Source: Cytophagales bacterium (lineage in GTDB: Bacteria; Bacteroidota; Bacteroidia; Cytophagales; 172606-1). Taken from it: a stretch of DNA of 53,419 nt. The translations under genes were made by a program, and so were the position numbers. Position 1 is the stretch's first letter. Every line of letters starts with the position of its first letter. Location: contig JAUJNL010000046.1 in NCBI GenBank assembly GCA_030448185.1, forward strand, positions 1-53,419, written 5' to 3'. Of this stretch, positions 1 through 8,570 are shown piece after piece. Under the pieces are notes generated by a model. It saw only the letters and a list, made by a program, of their open reading frames with translations, was not told the DNA's origin and did not search any database.

Positions 1-37
1 AATTTAAGCGGTTTTAAAGGAGTTTAGATCAATTCTC

Positions 38-62
38 GCGGAGAGAGCGGGATTAGAACCCG
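38..62. repeat. attL-like copy of the tRNA-Ser 3' end
   Basis: These 25 bp match the 3' end of the intact tRNA-Ser gene at 17718-17742 with one mismatch (GATTAGAACCC here, GATTCGAACCC in the tRNA), in the same orientation. The rest of the tRNA is absent. This is the expected footprint of a tyrosine-integrase element inserted in a tRNA 3' end; bases 1-37 would then be the original downstream flank of the tRNA. Confidence 0.8.
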
Positions 63-80
63 ATAGGGATACATGAAAAA

Positions 81-97
81 AGGGGCTTAATGCCCCT
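81..97 (-). terminator. hairpin terminator, minus strand
   Basis: AGGGGC and GCCCCT flank a 5-nt loop. Read on the minus strand, the stem is followed by a run of T. It lies about 80 bp past the stop codon of the small minus-strand gene at 175-402. Confidence 0.55.
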
Positions 98-174
98 GAT
101 TCTATTATTTCGATGATGCCAATACTCATATTTCTACTGCCAATTGCGGCTGGCTGCCATTTTACTGCCAATTT

Positions 175-402
175 TTAATACTGATTTGATGATCTGGAAC
201 TAACGGGAATAGCTACAGGTCCTGAATTACTTTTGGTAACCAGCTTCAGGGCTTCTTTATTAAACCGGCCATTCTCAAGTTTATTCCCTTCACTAAACCA
301 CATGCATTCAACCCTTCCACTAACAATATCATTTACCGTCATCTTTGGGCCACCAGACCGAAGCTGGACTACATCTCCTGATTTAAATTGTTCTTCCGCC
401 AT
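175..402 (-). CDS. small YodC/DUF2158-like protein
   Basis: 75 aa. The N-terminal part reads FKSGDVVQLRSGGPKMTV, followed by a Cys-Met-Trp-Phe strand, which is the hallmark of the short DUF2158 (YodC-like) family. Family function is not established; the fold is a small beta barrel. The start at 402 gives the usual short leader before the GDVVQLKSGGP motif. The C-terminal 20 residues are low-complexity (Ser/Asn) and probably disordered. It is the gene nearest the left att copy and has a hairpin terminator downstream. Such genes are frequent on prophages and integrated elements, which fits the context. Confidence 0.65.
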   Translation of the reverse strand: MAEEQFKSGDVVQLRSGGPKMTVNDIVSGRVECMWFSEGNKLENGRFNKEALKLVTKSNSGPVAIPVSSRSSNQY

Positions 403-447
403 AATTGAATAAAGTTTAGAGTGAATGAATCTGGTTAAATTGATCTT

Positions 448-681
448 ATGTCAAAGTTCAGCACTTGGACTGATGAGCAGCTTGCGCAATCAGTTGAAAC
501 ACATCTTGATAAACTCAGCTTTGCTCAGCATCTGGGACGCTTCCGGGATAACTGGGTAAAAGAGCGCCGGCGGGATGAGCTTATTGCTTACTGTCACATT
601 ATTGAGGAAGAGCTTCATCTGAACCTTTGCGTTGCCTCTAATCCAGCGTTGACTACTCCCATTAAGTCCGCAGAAGAATAG
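448..681 (+). CDS. hypothetical protein
   Basis: 77 aa with no family I recognise. It is charged and predicted largely helical, with a KERRRDELIAYCHIIEEEL segment in the middle. It starts with ATG 46 bp upstream-divergent from the DUF2158-like gene and overlaps the 3' end of the convergent minus-strand gene by 67 bp. That overlap and the lack of homology make it uncertain that both are translated. Confidence 0.35.
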   Translation: MSKFSTWTDEQLAQSVETHLDKLSFAQHLGRFRDNWVKERRRDELIAYCHIIEEELHLNLCVASNPALTTPIKSAEE

Positions 682-965
682 GCACGTTCTGTTCTCATTT
701 TAAGTATAGTGAGTTGCTGTCGCTCCTCATCGGTAAGCTTTTTAGATAAGAATTTATCTAATGCTTTATCTATGTAACCCTTTACTTTTTCAACCTGCTT
801 GTCGGCGGACCCTAAATGTTTGACATTGCTCCGGCCGCTTTCCATATCAATCAGATTTTGCATAAAGGAGGAATCAGCACCGTTGCTGCTAGTCTTCACG
901 CTTTGGTGAGCCCGTCGGATGAAGGCTTCATACATAGCGCCCTTTTGATAAGAATCAGAATTCAT
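615..965 (-). CDS. hypothetical protein
   Basis: 116 aa, not recognised. It is rich in Lys, Ser and Gln and looks mostly alpha-helical, with a probable helical hairpin at residues 55-110 (KQVEKVKGYIDKALDKF, then KKLTDEERQQL). There is no signal peptide or membrane segment. It lies in the left flank of the integrated element, co-oriented with the coiled-coil gene and the XRE regulator upstream, so it may share their transcript. Confidence 0.45.
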   Translation of the reverse strand: MNSDSYQKGAMYEAFIRRAHQSVKTSSNGADSSFMQNLIDMESGRSNVKHLGSADKQVEKVKGYIDKALDKFLSKKLTDEERQQLTILKMRTERAYSSADLMGVVNAGLEATQRFR

Positions 966-1088
966 GCTGGTTGCGGTTTTAGTTTTTAGCTCTTCCCAGG
1001 ATAATCCTACCTGTACTTAGGGGTCTCTCCATACTCACCCTGTCTGCTTCTGCTTTTTGATCTGCTCTTGTTCCGGTGCCGGCGTAGT

Positions 1089-1379
1089 TCAGCCAGCCCG
1101 CCGTTCTAGGTCATCAAGTCGCCGCTCCAGTGTAGCAACCCGTTCGTCTAAGGTGGTAAGCTTCTCCAGCCGTTTGTCAATAGAAGTTAGCTTGTCGACG
1201 ACCAGCGTCATCGTGCGGTCAAAGGCTGAAATCATGGTACTCATTTGCTGGCTTAGACCAGTTACGTGTTCAGTGAGTTGGTCTAATCGCTGATTGGTCT
1301 GGCCTTGCTGGTCAGCCATCCGGTCCAGCCGTTGTAGCGATTCGGCCAGTAATTCGACGATTCTATCCTCGTTCTTCAT
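1089..1379 (-). CDS. coiled-coil protein
   Basis: 96 aa, almost entirely heptad-like: repeated RLDxL, SIDKRLEKL and TLERRLDDLERR segments predict a continuous coiled coil from about residue 20 to the end. There is no enzymatic domain, signal peptide or membrane segment. It could be a small oligomeric structural or adaptor protein; function is unknown. It is oriented with the regulator at 1497-1955, about 115 bp downstream of it. Confidence 0.5.
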   Translation of the reverse strand: MKNEDRIVELLAESLQRLDRMADQQGQTNQRLDQLTEHVTGLSQQMSTMISAFDRTMTLVVDKLTSIDKRLEKLTTLDERVATLERRLDDLERRAG

Positions 1380-1496
1380 GTGGTTTGTTTAATTTTTACC
1401 TCTTGGCAGTTGGGCGATGATACGCATGCCCGCATCGAAATACTTAATTATAGGTATTGTATAAGGGGGTTACTTATGGGTTTTTTACTTGCCTAA

Positions 1497-1955
1497 TTAT
1501 TGCCCATATACAGGAGTGCCACCATTTTTTAGTCGTTTTACCTCTTCTTGGCACTGCTCTAGTTGCTTCTCCTTTTGTTCGATGAGCTTGTTTTTAAATT
1601 CCATTTCCTCTAGGAACTGCCGCAGTATTCTATTAGTCTCAGTAATTTTTTTTATATCATCAAGCATCTGTGATCTTATCTCATCAATCAGCTGTGCTGT
1701 TATTGTAGAAGATTCGGAATCCGGCTTTAAACTCTTAGGGTACTTATGCTCAATATCAAGCCCTTCACTGAAAAAATAGGATATAGACACTTCAAGTACT
1801 GTGCATATCTTCTCCAACTGACTAAGCCTTAAATCATTCTTATTAAAAGCATTATGAAGACTCTGCTTAGTAGTGCCTATTAATACAGCCAATTTTTCAA
1901 TTGACATCTTCTTCTGAGCTAATAGAGGCTTTATTTTTTCCTCAAGGTGTATCAT
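1497..1955 (-). CDS. XRE-family transcriptional regulator with coiled-coil tail
   Basis: 152 aa. Residues 15-62 (KKMSIEKLAVLIGTTKQSL, then LRLSQLEKICTVLEVSISYFF) form a Cro/CI-type helix-turn-helix domain. Residues about 95-145 are a coiled coil that should drive dimerisation. It is divergent from the gene at 2110, and the 150-bp gap between them holds a perfect inverted repeat. That layout and the nearby antirepressors suggest a repressor controlling induction of the element. The C-terminal region shows no LexA/CI-type Ser-Lys peptidase motif, so release would need a partner rather than self-cleavage (inference). Confidence 0.8.
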   Translation of the reverse strand: MIHLEEKIKPLLAQKKMSIEKLAVLIGTTKQSLHNAFNKNDLRLSQLEKICTVLEVSISYFFSEGLDIEHKYPKSLKPDSESSTITAQLIDEIRSQMLDDIKKITETNRILRQFLEEMEFKNKLIEQKEKQLEQCQEEVKRLKNGGTPVYGQ

Positions 1956-2008
1956 TTGTAGTCTAAGTATTATGCCAGTCCAAAAATATTTTACTAAATC
2001 AATTGACT

Positions 2009-2032
2009 AATAGTAAAATTTACTTTACTATT
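2009..2032. promoter_or_regulatory. candidate repressor operator (inverted repeat)
   Basis: AATAGTAAA and TTTACTATT are perfect 9-bp inverted arms separated by 6 bp, in the AT-rich gap between the XRE regulator (minus) and the gene at 2110 (plus). A further half-site-like TTTACTA lies at about 1990-1996. Position and symmetry fit an operator for the XRE repressor. Confidence 0.5.
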
Positions 2033-2109
2033 GCAGTATAGTCTTTTCTAGTAACTGTTATAATTAGACTATAGTTTATAACAAATCACTACCAAAAGTA
2101 ATTAAAATT

Positions 2110-2388
2110 ATGGCAATTCCAATCAAAGACAAGGTTAGGTATGACCAGCTGCACGAGGAGCTGAAGCAGCATATTTTCCCGCCCTATGCCGATGCAGTCC
2201 GGGAAATTCTTAATGCTCAAGGGATACAGGTAAGTAACCGCAAAATTTACAATGTGGTAAAGGGAATGGTTAAGGACTTTCCTATCCTATATGCGCTTAG
2301 GAAGCACTTCAATCTTATGAATCCGGATGAAGAAGCGCACACCAAGAGTATGATCAAACGGCAAAAGCTGAATATTCCAGCTAGTTAA
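2110..2388 (+). CDS. small hypothetical protein, Cro-position gene
   Basis: 92 aa, not firmly assigned. It is the first gene transcribed away from the XRE repressor, the position usually held by cro or an excision/early regulator. The middle (IQVSNRKIYNVVKGMVKDFPILYALRKHF) resembles a short DNA-binding helix pair that might recognise the same operator. It ends 23 bp before the antirepressor-like gene, so they are probably co-transcribed. No signal peptide or membrane segment is seen. Confidence 0.5.
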   Translation: MAIPIKDKVRYDQLHEELKQHIFPPYADAVREILNAQGIQVSNRKIYNVVKGMVKDFPILYALRKHFNLMNPDEEAHTKSMIKRQKLNIPAS

Positions 2389-2411
2389 GTAGCCCCAAAT
2401 ATTCACCACTT

Positions 2412-3107
2412 ATGCCCCACCAACTTGCCCGGCTGGAGTACTTAGAGTATTCAGGCCAGTTGATCGAAACCCCAGTGTTAAGCACTCAAAGAATGGTATC
2501 TATTAAACCTATTTGTGAAGTGCTAGATGTACGGTACAAACGCCAAGATGAGCGTTTAAGAAAGCATCCAATCCTAGGTCAACTATACCAGTTAACTGGG
2601 ACAGTTGGAGCAGATGGAAGACGCAGGAAAATGATGTGTTTACCGGCCCGGCATATCTCCAACTGGGTGTATAGCATTGGTGATCAGAACAGGAGTGAAA
2701 GGCAAATTGAAATCAAGTACTCCTTCCTCTTATGGTTTGAGCAGCAGCTTGACCAATTACTGATTCCTATCGAAATGCTCCAGACCCAGGAGCAGGAAGC
2801 CCGGCTTCAGCTACTGGAGGTCAAAGAAGAACGCCTTAAGCGGAAACGAGAAGGAGCCTGGCAACGGGCCAGGTTACTGGAAAGTTTACGATTGAAAAAG
2901 GGGCTGACGCCGGAGGCCGCACTGGTGGAGCGGCGCAACAATATCCGCTCCGCAATCAGTTACACACATGGCCGAATGAACGCATTTCCCGGTCATGAAT
3001 TGTATGATCGTTGGGAGGCTAAACTCAATCGCTGGCAGGAGGAGCTACGGGAAATAGAAATCAAGCTCAGCCAGCAGTACACCGAATATTTGGAAGCCCA
3101 ATCCTGA
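2412..3107 (+). CDS. phage antirepressor N-terminal domain protein (P22_AR_N type)
   Basis: 231 aa. Residues 28-110 (MVSIKPICEVLDVRYKRQ, KHPILGQLY, DGRRRKMMCLPARHISNWVYSI) match the P22 antirepressor N-terminal pattern: use of a predicted cofactor-like N domain, 'IKPICEaLgi', then 'CLP..yv..Wlfsi'. The C-terminal half is a long charged helical region. In phage P22 such proteins bind and inactivate repressor to trigger induction. Here it is downstream of the XRE regulator region, so it could respond to a helper or host signal (inference). A strong hairpin follows it. Confidence 0.7.
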   Translation: MPHQLARLEYLEYSGQLIETPVLSTQRMVSIKPICEVLDVRYKRQDERLRKHPILGQLYQLTGTVGADGRRRKMMCLPARHISNWVYSIGDQNRSERQIEIKYSFLLWFEQQLDQLLIPIEMLQTQEQEARLQLLEVKEERLKRKREGAWQRARLLESLRLKKGLTPEAALVERRNNIRSAISYTHGRMNAFPGHELYDRWEAKLNRWQEELREIEIKLSQQYTEYLEAQS

Positions 3108-3124
3108 GAAGATTTTTAAACGCC

Positions 3125-3153
3125 AAAAGGCAGTGCTCCAAGCACTACCTTTT
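3125..3153 (+). terminator. hairpin terminator after antirepressor gene
   Basis: A 13-bp stem with one mismatch (AAAAGGCAGTGCT / AGCACTACCTTTT), 3-nt loop, ends in a T run and starts 18 bp after the stop codon at 3107. Confidence 0.65.
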
Positions 3154-3341
3154 AGAGTATCTTCTTTCTCCCAATCCTCCCGCATCACCCTCCCTTTCTT
3201 TAGAATCTAACCTTTCCAAAAGATGAAAAATAGAGACCCTGTTTTCAGTGGGTAAGCCCTCTCTTTGCCCAAATTCAACCGACAAGCCTCTTTCAAGTCA
3301 TGACTAGAGCTACTTAACTGGTTTCAAACCACCCGAAAGCC

Positions 3342-3566
3342 ATGCTAATTAAGACTATGTATTACCAGGAATTACCCATAGAACACCATAAGGCGTCTAC
3401 GCTGATGAAAGCTGGCTGGTACATCAATGGATTTTGGCGTTGCAAAACGCTCCAAGCGGCAAAAGACGCCATTGATACGGGAGTGCATAAAGCGTCAGTA
3501 GACCAGTTTGCCCAGGCTGCTTATCGAGTTATGAGCAGTCGAGAACAAACTATTGAAAATAAATAG
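3342..3566 (+). CDS. hypothetical protein
   Basis: 74 aa, not recognised. It starts with ATG and has a Trp-rich core (AGWYINGFWRCKTLQAAKDAID). No membrane segment. It is bracketed by hairpins (3125-3153 upstream, 3566-3590 overlapping the stop codon), so it may be a single transcription unit between two regulator-like genes. Confidence 0.4.
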   Translation: MLIKTMYYQELPIEHHKASTLMKAGWYINGFWRCKTLQAAKDAIDTGVHKASVDQFAQAAYRVMSSREQTIENK

Positions 3567-3590
3567 GCTTACTGTTCTCAGCAGTAAGCC
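3566..3590 (+). terminator. hairpin GGCTTACTG/CAGTAAGCC
   Basis: Perfect 9-bp inverted repeat with a 7-nt loop, overlapping the stop codon of the preceding gene. No long T run follows (CTCTTTCC), so termination is plausible but not certain. A near-copy lies at 4359-4383. Confidence 0.45.
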
Positions 3591-3650
3591 CTCTTTCCTC
3601 ACTTATGACCTAATTGACCCGACCATGATCAGCCCTCAATTTACTAATTC
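3567..3650 (+). repeat. direct repeat, copy 1 (leader region)
   Basis: About 84 bp resembling 4360-4441, with a few differences. Both copies contain the TTACTG hairpin, the stretch CCTAATTGACC and a start-like ATG that would encode MISPQFTNS. Here the frame closes after 16 codons (3625-3675). Confidence 0.7.
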
Positions 3651-3723
3651 CTCCGCCCTGGATGCGGAACCATAAGCAGTCACCCCTTGACTCCGAATTT
3701 CACATTCCCAAAGAAATCAAAGC

Positions 3724-4217
3724 ATGAAAGAACCAGAAAAATTCCTCCAGTTCAACGGCCGTCCTATCTACTTTCTGACTGCGAACGGCGTCTGTTGGAT
3801 TGCCATCAAACCCCTCTGTGAAGTGTTGGAAGTGAACTACAACCCGGCAGTTTCAGAACTTGAAAGAAGACGGAATTTTAAGCCGTGTGTTGCTAAACAG
3901 CAAATGCACGACGCTTCCGGGAAGGCTTCAGGAAATGATATGTCTGCCGAAAAATTCGTCTACGGCTGGCTGTTTAGCCTGCGTTCAGATAGCCCGCCAG
4001 TTACTCGAATACAAGCAAAAATGCTATGAGCTGCTCTTTGATTACTTCAGCACGCTTACCGAGCGGCAAAGTCTTTTAAAGGAGAAGACCAAGCTGCAAA
4101 TCAGATTGAGAAGCTGGAAGCCCTGGTAAGTGAGAACGCCGATTATCAGAACTCCAGCGGCTCAAGGCTTTGCAACGACAGGCCGGTTCTTCCCTCAAAC
4201 AACTAGATCGAGTGTGA
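3724..4217 (+). pseudogene. second P22_AR_N antirepressor-like gene, frame-broken
   Basis: Read across three frames, this encodes a P22 antirepressor N domain (IAIKPLCEVLEVNYN, LKEDGILSRVLLNSKCTT, EMICLP, FVYGWLFS, EYKQKCYELLFDYF) followed by a helical tail. At least four single-base shifts are needed: extra C near 3843, missing A near 3952, extra C near 3996, and more near 4088 and 4150. Most lie in homopolymers. It is paralogous in domain to the gene at 2412 but closer to the canonical family. It may be functional in the organism if the shifts are sequencing errors; otherwise it is a decayed duplicate. Confidence 0.6.
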
Positions 4218-4323
4218 TTTCAGCCCCAGTTAGATATCTGGAAACCAGAGTTACCCGAAGCAGATGCTCAATGAAAGTAAACTTGCTCACCCAGGCCTAG
4301 TATTTACTGCCCATCAAAACAAA

Positions 4324-4350
4324 AGGCTTACCGCTGTAACTGGTAAGCCT
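4324..4350 (+). terminator. hairpin AGGCTTACC/GGTAAGCCT
   Basis: Perfect 9-bp inverted repeat with a 9-nt loop about 105 bp after the broken antirepressor. A second hairpin (4359-4383) follows directly. Confidence 0.4.
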
Positions 4351-4359
4351 CCATTAAAA

Positions 4360-4441
4360 GCTTACTGTTCTCAGCAGTAAGCTCTTCCCTCACTCATCAC
4401 CTAATTGACCAGACCATGATCAGCCCTCAATTTACAAATTC
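4360..4441 (+). repeat. direct repeat, copy 2 (leader region)
   Basis: Second copy of the 3567-3650 leader: hairpin AGCTTACTG/CAGTAAGCT (4359-4383), the CCTAATTGACC block and ATG at 4416 with the same MISPQFTNS start. Here the reading frame continues towards the integrase-like gene. Confidence 0.7.
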
Positions 4442-5699
4442 TCCCGCAACCAATTCACTTTCACTCCAATGGAAAACCGCCTCGGATCTCCATTTTGTTT
4501 ACGCTTCGCATGCAGGAAAACAAAAAAGGCAATGGTACCATCTATTGCCGCATCACCGACCACAATGGAAGACGTTCCGTTTTCGACCGGAATACCGGTA
4601 ATGCCTCAGCAGTGGAACCAGTCGGAGCAGTATATTGAAGGGGAACACGCCTCGATTCAGAACCTGCGCCTTTCTCACGTTAAAACGCAGCTGGAGGCCC
4701 TGCATTTCCAATTATTTTCTAGCAATCTGCCTACCAGTGCCGCCGGGTAAAGGACTGTTTCCTGCGCGGAGCTAATAATTATACGGCCATCCCTACTTTC
4801 CTCGAATGTCTTCGCAAAATCGTAACTGACCAGTACGAGAAGATGACCGGTAATGGCATTGAGCGGAGCACACTGAAAAGTATGCGTGCCCTGGAAAAGA
4901 AGCTAATCATGTTCGTGCAGGACTACTACCAGGTCAAGGATTTAGCCCTCAAGAGAAGTAAAACCTGCTTTTGCGACCGATGCCCTGAATTATTTCAAAG
5001 GAACTAGACAGTTTGGGCATAACTACTGTTTGAAGATTCTGATTCTGGCTAAAGGTGCTGCGCTACGCTTATGAGTGTGAGTACATCAATCGCAACCCGT
5101 TGGCTCAGTTTAAGCCTACGAAAGAGCGGCCCCAAACCCATCGTGTACCTGGAAGAGCATGAGCTAGCCAAATTGATGGAATATGAATTCGTCAGCGAGA
5201 AGCTCAGCCGGGTAGAGACTGCTTTGTATTCTGCTGCTTTACGGGCTTGTCTTACTCAGACTTGGCTAATCTGCACCCTACCCATTTCAAGCAGGATAAG
5301 CAGGAAGGCTTTCTATTGTGATTGACCGGCAAAAGACAGGTACTACCTCCTACATCCCTTTGTTTCCGCTGCTTTGAAAATCATCGATAATACCGCTTTG
5401 ACCTGGAGTGCCTGGAGCAGGGGAAAATGCTACCGGCTATCTCCAATCAGAAGTACAATGTATTCCTCAAGGAGATCGGGGCGGTGCTTGGTTTTAAACG
5501 GCACCTGACTTCCCACGTAGCTCGTAAGACGGCCGCTATGCTACTCCTAAATAACGGCATGCCCATTGAGACGGTGAGCTTGATCTTAGGCCATAGCAGT
5601 ATCAAGATGACCCAAACCCGCTACGCCCAGGTCAAGCAGCAGAAAGTAGCCTCCGACTTTGACAAGTTCCTTACCCAACCCAACCTGTTAACTCAATGA
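4416..5699 (+). pseudogene. tyrosine recombinase/integrase (internal), multiply frame-broken
   Basis: Pieces in all three frames together give a Bacteroidota phage-type integrase of about 425 aa: an arm-binding domain (GTIYCRITDHNGRRSV, IPVMPQQWNQ), a SAM-like core-binding domain (4800-5130) and the catalytic domain. Catalytic signatures visible are FTGLSYSDLANL near 5245-5275, SHVARKTAA near 5512 (His-x-x-Arg), LGHSSIK near 5587 and the nucleophile region TQTRYAQV near 5615. At least six frame changes are needed, so as printed it is not expressed whole. It is the second integrase in the element and lies far from both att sites, so it could serve inversion or be a relic of another element. 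Confidence 0.65.
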
Positions 5700-5908
5700 A
5701 GCTAAACATGGAAGACATCTTTGAGGATCCCAGGGATCGGCGGATATACGAACTGGAAAACCGGCTCTCGATCATGGGGGAAGTGCATGATTTGATCAAA
5801 GAGAATTACGACTTGTGCCTGATCCTGTTAAAGTCTTACGAGAAGGAAAATAAGCAGCTGCGGGAAACTAATTGGAAACTCAAACGCTGCCTATTCAGGC
5901 CTAACTAA
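5696..5908 (+). CDS. small coiled-coil protein
   Basis: 70 aa. Its ATG overlaps the integrase stop codon (ATGA), so translational coupling is likely. The sequence is a charged helix with heptad spacing (RRIYELENRLSIMGEVHDLI, then SYEKENKQLRETNWKLKR). No known family. It closes the integrase transcription unit: a strong terminator starts 10 bp later. Confidence 0.45.
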   Translation: MKLNMEDIFEDPRDRRIYELENRLSIMGEVHDLIKENYDLCLILLKSYEKENKQLRETNWKLKRCLFRPN

Positions 5909-5918
5909 AGTAAATATA

Positions 5919-5944
5919 AAGCGCACCGGGCAAGGTGCGCTTTT
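5919..5944 (+). terminator. rho-independent terminator
   Basis: AAGCGCACC and GGTGCGCTT form a GC-rich stem with a 6-nt loop followed by TTTT. It lies just downstream of the gene at 5696-5908 and 75 bp before the primase-helicase. Confidence 0.75.
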
Positions 5945-6018
5945 GCCATTTCTAGCGAGATTTTTTTATCAACCCTTGTTTCACTTGCCTCAAATTAGCA
6001 GGCCTTACCGATTATTCT

Positions 6019-8274
6019 ATGAAAGAAAAAAACAATGAAGTAGTTCAACCGGATGTAAAGTATTATCAGCAAAGAATTGACCAGCTTAACCTTAAGCCCG
6101 AGAAAAATACGGTACTGGTCAGAATGCCCGGCTCGGCCGACTCCTGTGCCATGCAGCTGCTCGATGATGACGGCAGCCGGGCTCATAACCTCTCTATTCT
6201 TTATTTGTCACTTCAGAAAGAAGCAGACTGTTACGTTCCCCTCACCTACGAAGGCAGTGTATTTGACTCCTATCTCCAGACGGACGTAAGTAAACTCTTT
6301 CCCTATCAGGCAATTCGCCTGGCAAAGCCTAAGGGGGAGAAAAAGTACGATAATCCTAAAAATACGGATGCCTTGCCTTATCTCACCCTTCCGGTCATTG
6401 ATGCGTATCATGCCAGCCTTCCCATCCAAACCTTAATTCTAATGGAAGGCCAGCTCAAAGCCCTTTGCGGCTCCTTGCATGGGTTGTATACCGTGGGACT
6501 GAATGGGATTTGGGGCATGAGAGGCAAGCAGTCTAAAGAGCTTCATCCCATGATCCGGCAGATCCTGGAACGGTGCCAGGTGCAGAACCTGGTTTATTTG
6601 CATGACAGCGACTGCCGGCAGATCAGCCAGTATGACCCCTATAAGGATTTAGCGAAACGACCCAAAGGTTTTGCCGATACGGTAAAAGCCTTCCGCGATG
6701 CCTGCCGGCTCCTGAAAAATACCACCCTAAAGCCTTATTACGCGCATATTGCCGAAGGCCAGCCTAAAGGATTGGATGATCTGCTTGGCTTGCTGAATGG
6801 TACGGCTGCTAGTGTAGTAAGTGAACTCCTCACTCTGCAGGAAGGTACTTACTTCTCCATTTTTCCCATTGAGGAGTGGGATAACGCCAAGATAAAGGAG
6901 TATTTCTATATCAGTGACGTAAATCGCTTCTATGATAAGCACGCTGACCTGCTTATGGACCAACCTTTTCTTTTTGGCACTGATTTTTATCAGTACGACG
7001 AAGAAAACGAAGAAACCCCCTTACAAATCATTCTTCCGGGAACAGTACAAGACTTTGCTTTAGTAGGAAGTAAATACTACCAGGTATATTATGATGAACG
7101 CAAGATTGAGGGACACATTTTTTATGAGCTCAAACGGCAAGAGATCGGCCGGAATATCATTGTAGATGAATTCAAACGGCGAAAAATAAAGGATTGGGAA
7201 GATATGGTGCTGCGTATTCCTAAGTATGTAGCCTTTAAGAATGAGCCGGACTTTTTGGATTACCAGCGGGAATTCACTGTCAATGTGCACGGGAGAACCA
7301 GTAAATTTCTTAATCTGGCTTATCCCCTGGAACACATCCCCCAGGAAGGCGACTGGTCCAACATCCGAAACTTCCTCACCCATATTTTTACCTCTGGAGG
7401 AGAAGATAAACTCTCTGTTGCCCTGGATATGATTCAGATGTATTGGCTTAAGCCCAAACAGAAACAGCGGGTAATGGCCCTAGTAAGCAAGGAGAATGAG
7501 ACGGGCAAAAGCTCCTTCATTATTTTAATGCGCTACCTCTTCGGCCAGAACATGGCCATCATTGGCAATGCAGAACTAACCAGTGAATTCAATGGATATA
7601 CTACCAAGAGTCTGGCCGGCGTGGATGAGAGCAAAATCACCGATCCGAATGCCATTGAAAGACTCAAATCCATTATCACGCTTCCCTTTGCCACGCTTAA
7701 CGAAAAGCAAGTCAGTGCCAAAGAGGTAGAAAGCCATTTGAAGCTCATTATGACTACTAACCACATTGATGACTTCATCAGTATTAGTGAAAAGGAAAAT
7801 AAGTGGTTTGTAGTGGAAGTGGCGCCAATCAAAAAGAAGGATAATGAGATTATAAGTAAAATGATCGAGGAGATACCGGCTTTTCTTTGGTTTTGAAGCA
7901 CCGTACCCTGGAGCACTACACTCGGGAGAGCCGCTTTGCCATTTCCGATCAGGATGCCGAAACGGAAGCCCTCTTCCGGATTAAGGAAAACAGCAAACCG
8001 GAAATGGTCCGGCTCATTCAGGGTATCTGCGCAACCGCTTTTTTAACCTTCGAGGAAAATGAAATTAAAATATCGGCTAAGGCCCTCTATAAGGAGATCT
8101 TTGGCGAGACTCCTACCCGCTATACCAGTTCTGATGTAATCAATGCCCTCAAACGGGAATTTAGTTTAGAACCCAGTGAAACGGCCCGGTATTTCAAGAC
8201 GCCCCAGGCTAGAAGTGATGGAAGAAGAGCAGGTGGATGAATCAACCGGCGAAATCAAGGAAAGCCTTGATTAA
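6019..8274 (+). CDS. TOPRIM primase / SF3 helicase replication protein (frameshifted)
   Basis: About 750 aa when restored. The N-terminal half contains a TOPRIM/DUF3854-like primase core: acidic ILMEGQLKAL near residue 140 and LHDSD near 194. The C-terminal half is an SF3-type helicase with Walker A (SKENETGKSS, near 490-499), a Walker B-like LAGVDES near 530 and the sensor-region IMTTNHIDDF near 580. The first frame runs 6019-7896. A missing T near 7892 moves it into the frame that continues with LKHRTLEHYTRESR, and a second shift near 8213 leads to the stop at 8272-8274. Primase-helicases of this layout replicate phages, satellites and plasmids. The iteron cluster immediately downstream is its probable origin. 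Confidence 0.8.
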
Positions 8275-8407
8275 AATCAACTGGAGAGGTGATACGGGAA
8301 ACATTTACAGCTTTGTCAGAAGCGACTATACGGCTAAATAAAGTACAAAACAGGTCTATAAATAAGAATTTAGTGCATCTGTTTTTCAACTTTTTGGCAA
8401 AAAAAAA

Positions 8408-8570
8408 ACACTGAGAAACTGAGAAACCTATTTAATGGTAAGATTATCAGTTATTTATCTTCTCAGTCTAACACTGAGAAACACTGAGAAACACTGAGAA
8501 AAATGGGCTCTTTTAGCCCTATTGATCTAAAGTAGTAAAAATAAGGGTAAAAGTTCTCAGTGTTCTCAGT
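8408..8570. repeat. iteron cluster, candidate replication origin
   Basis: Eight copies of ACTGAGAA/TTCTCAGT lie within 165 bp. Two partly overlapping copies are at 8410-8425, three perfect 10-bp tandem ACACTGAGAA units at 8471-8500, and inverted copies at 8460-8467, 8554-8561 and 8563-8570. A GGGCT/AGCCC hairpin (8505-8519) and AT-rich blocks are interspersed. The position directly after the primase-helicase gene fits initiator-binding iterons of a replication origin. Confidence 0.65.

Noticed and set aside
1057..1293. Plus-strand frame MICSCSGAGVV...
   Set aside because: It is antisense to the coiled-coil gene and is Ser/Arg-rich, as expected for a shadow.
8408..8570. CRISPR array
   Set aside because: The 10-bp units are tandem or overlapping, with no unique spacers of about 30 bp and no cas genes.
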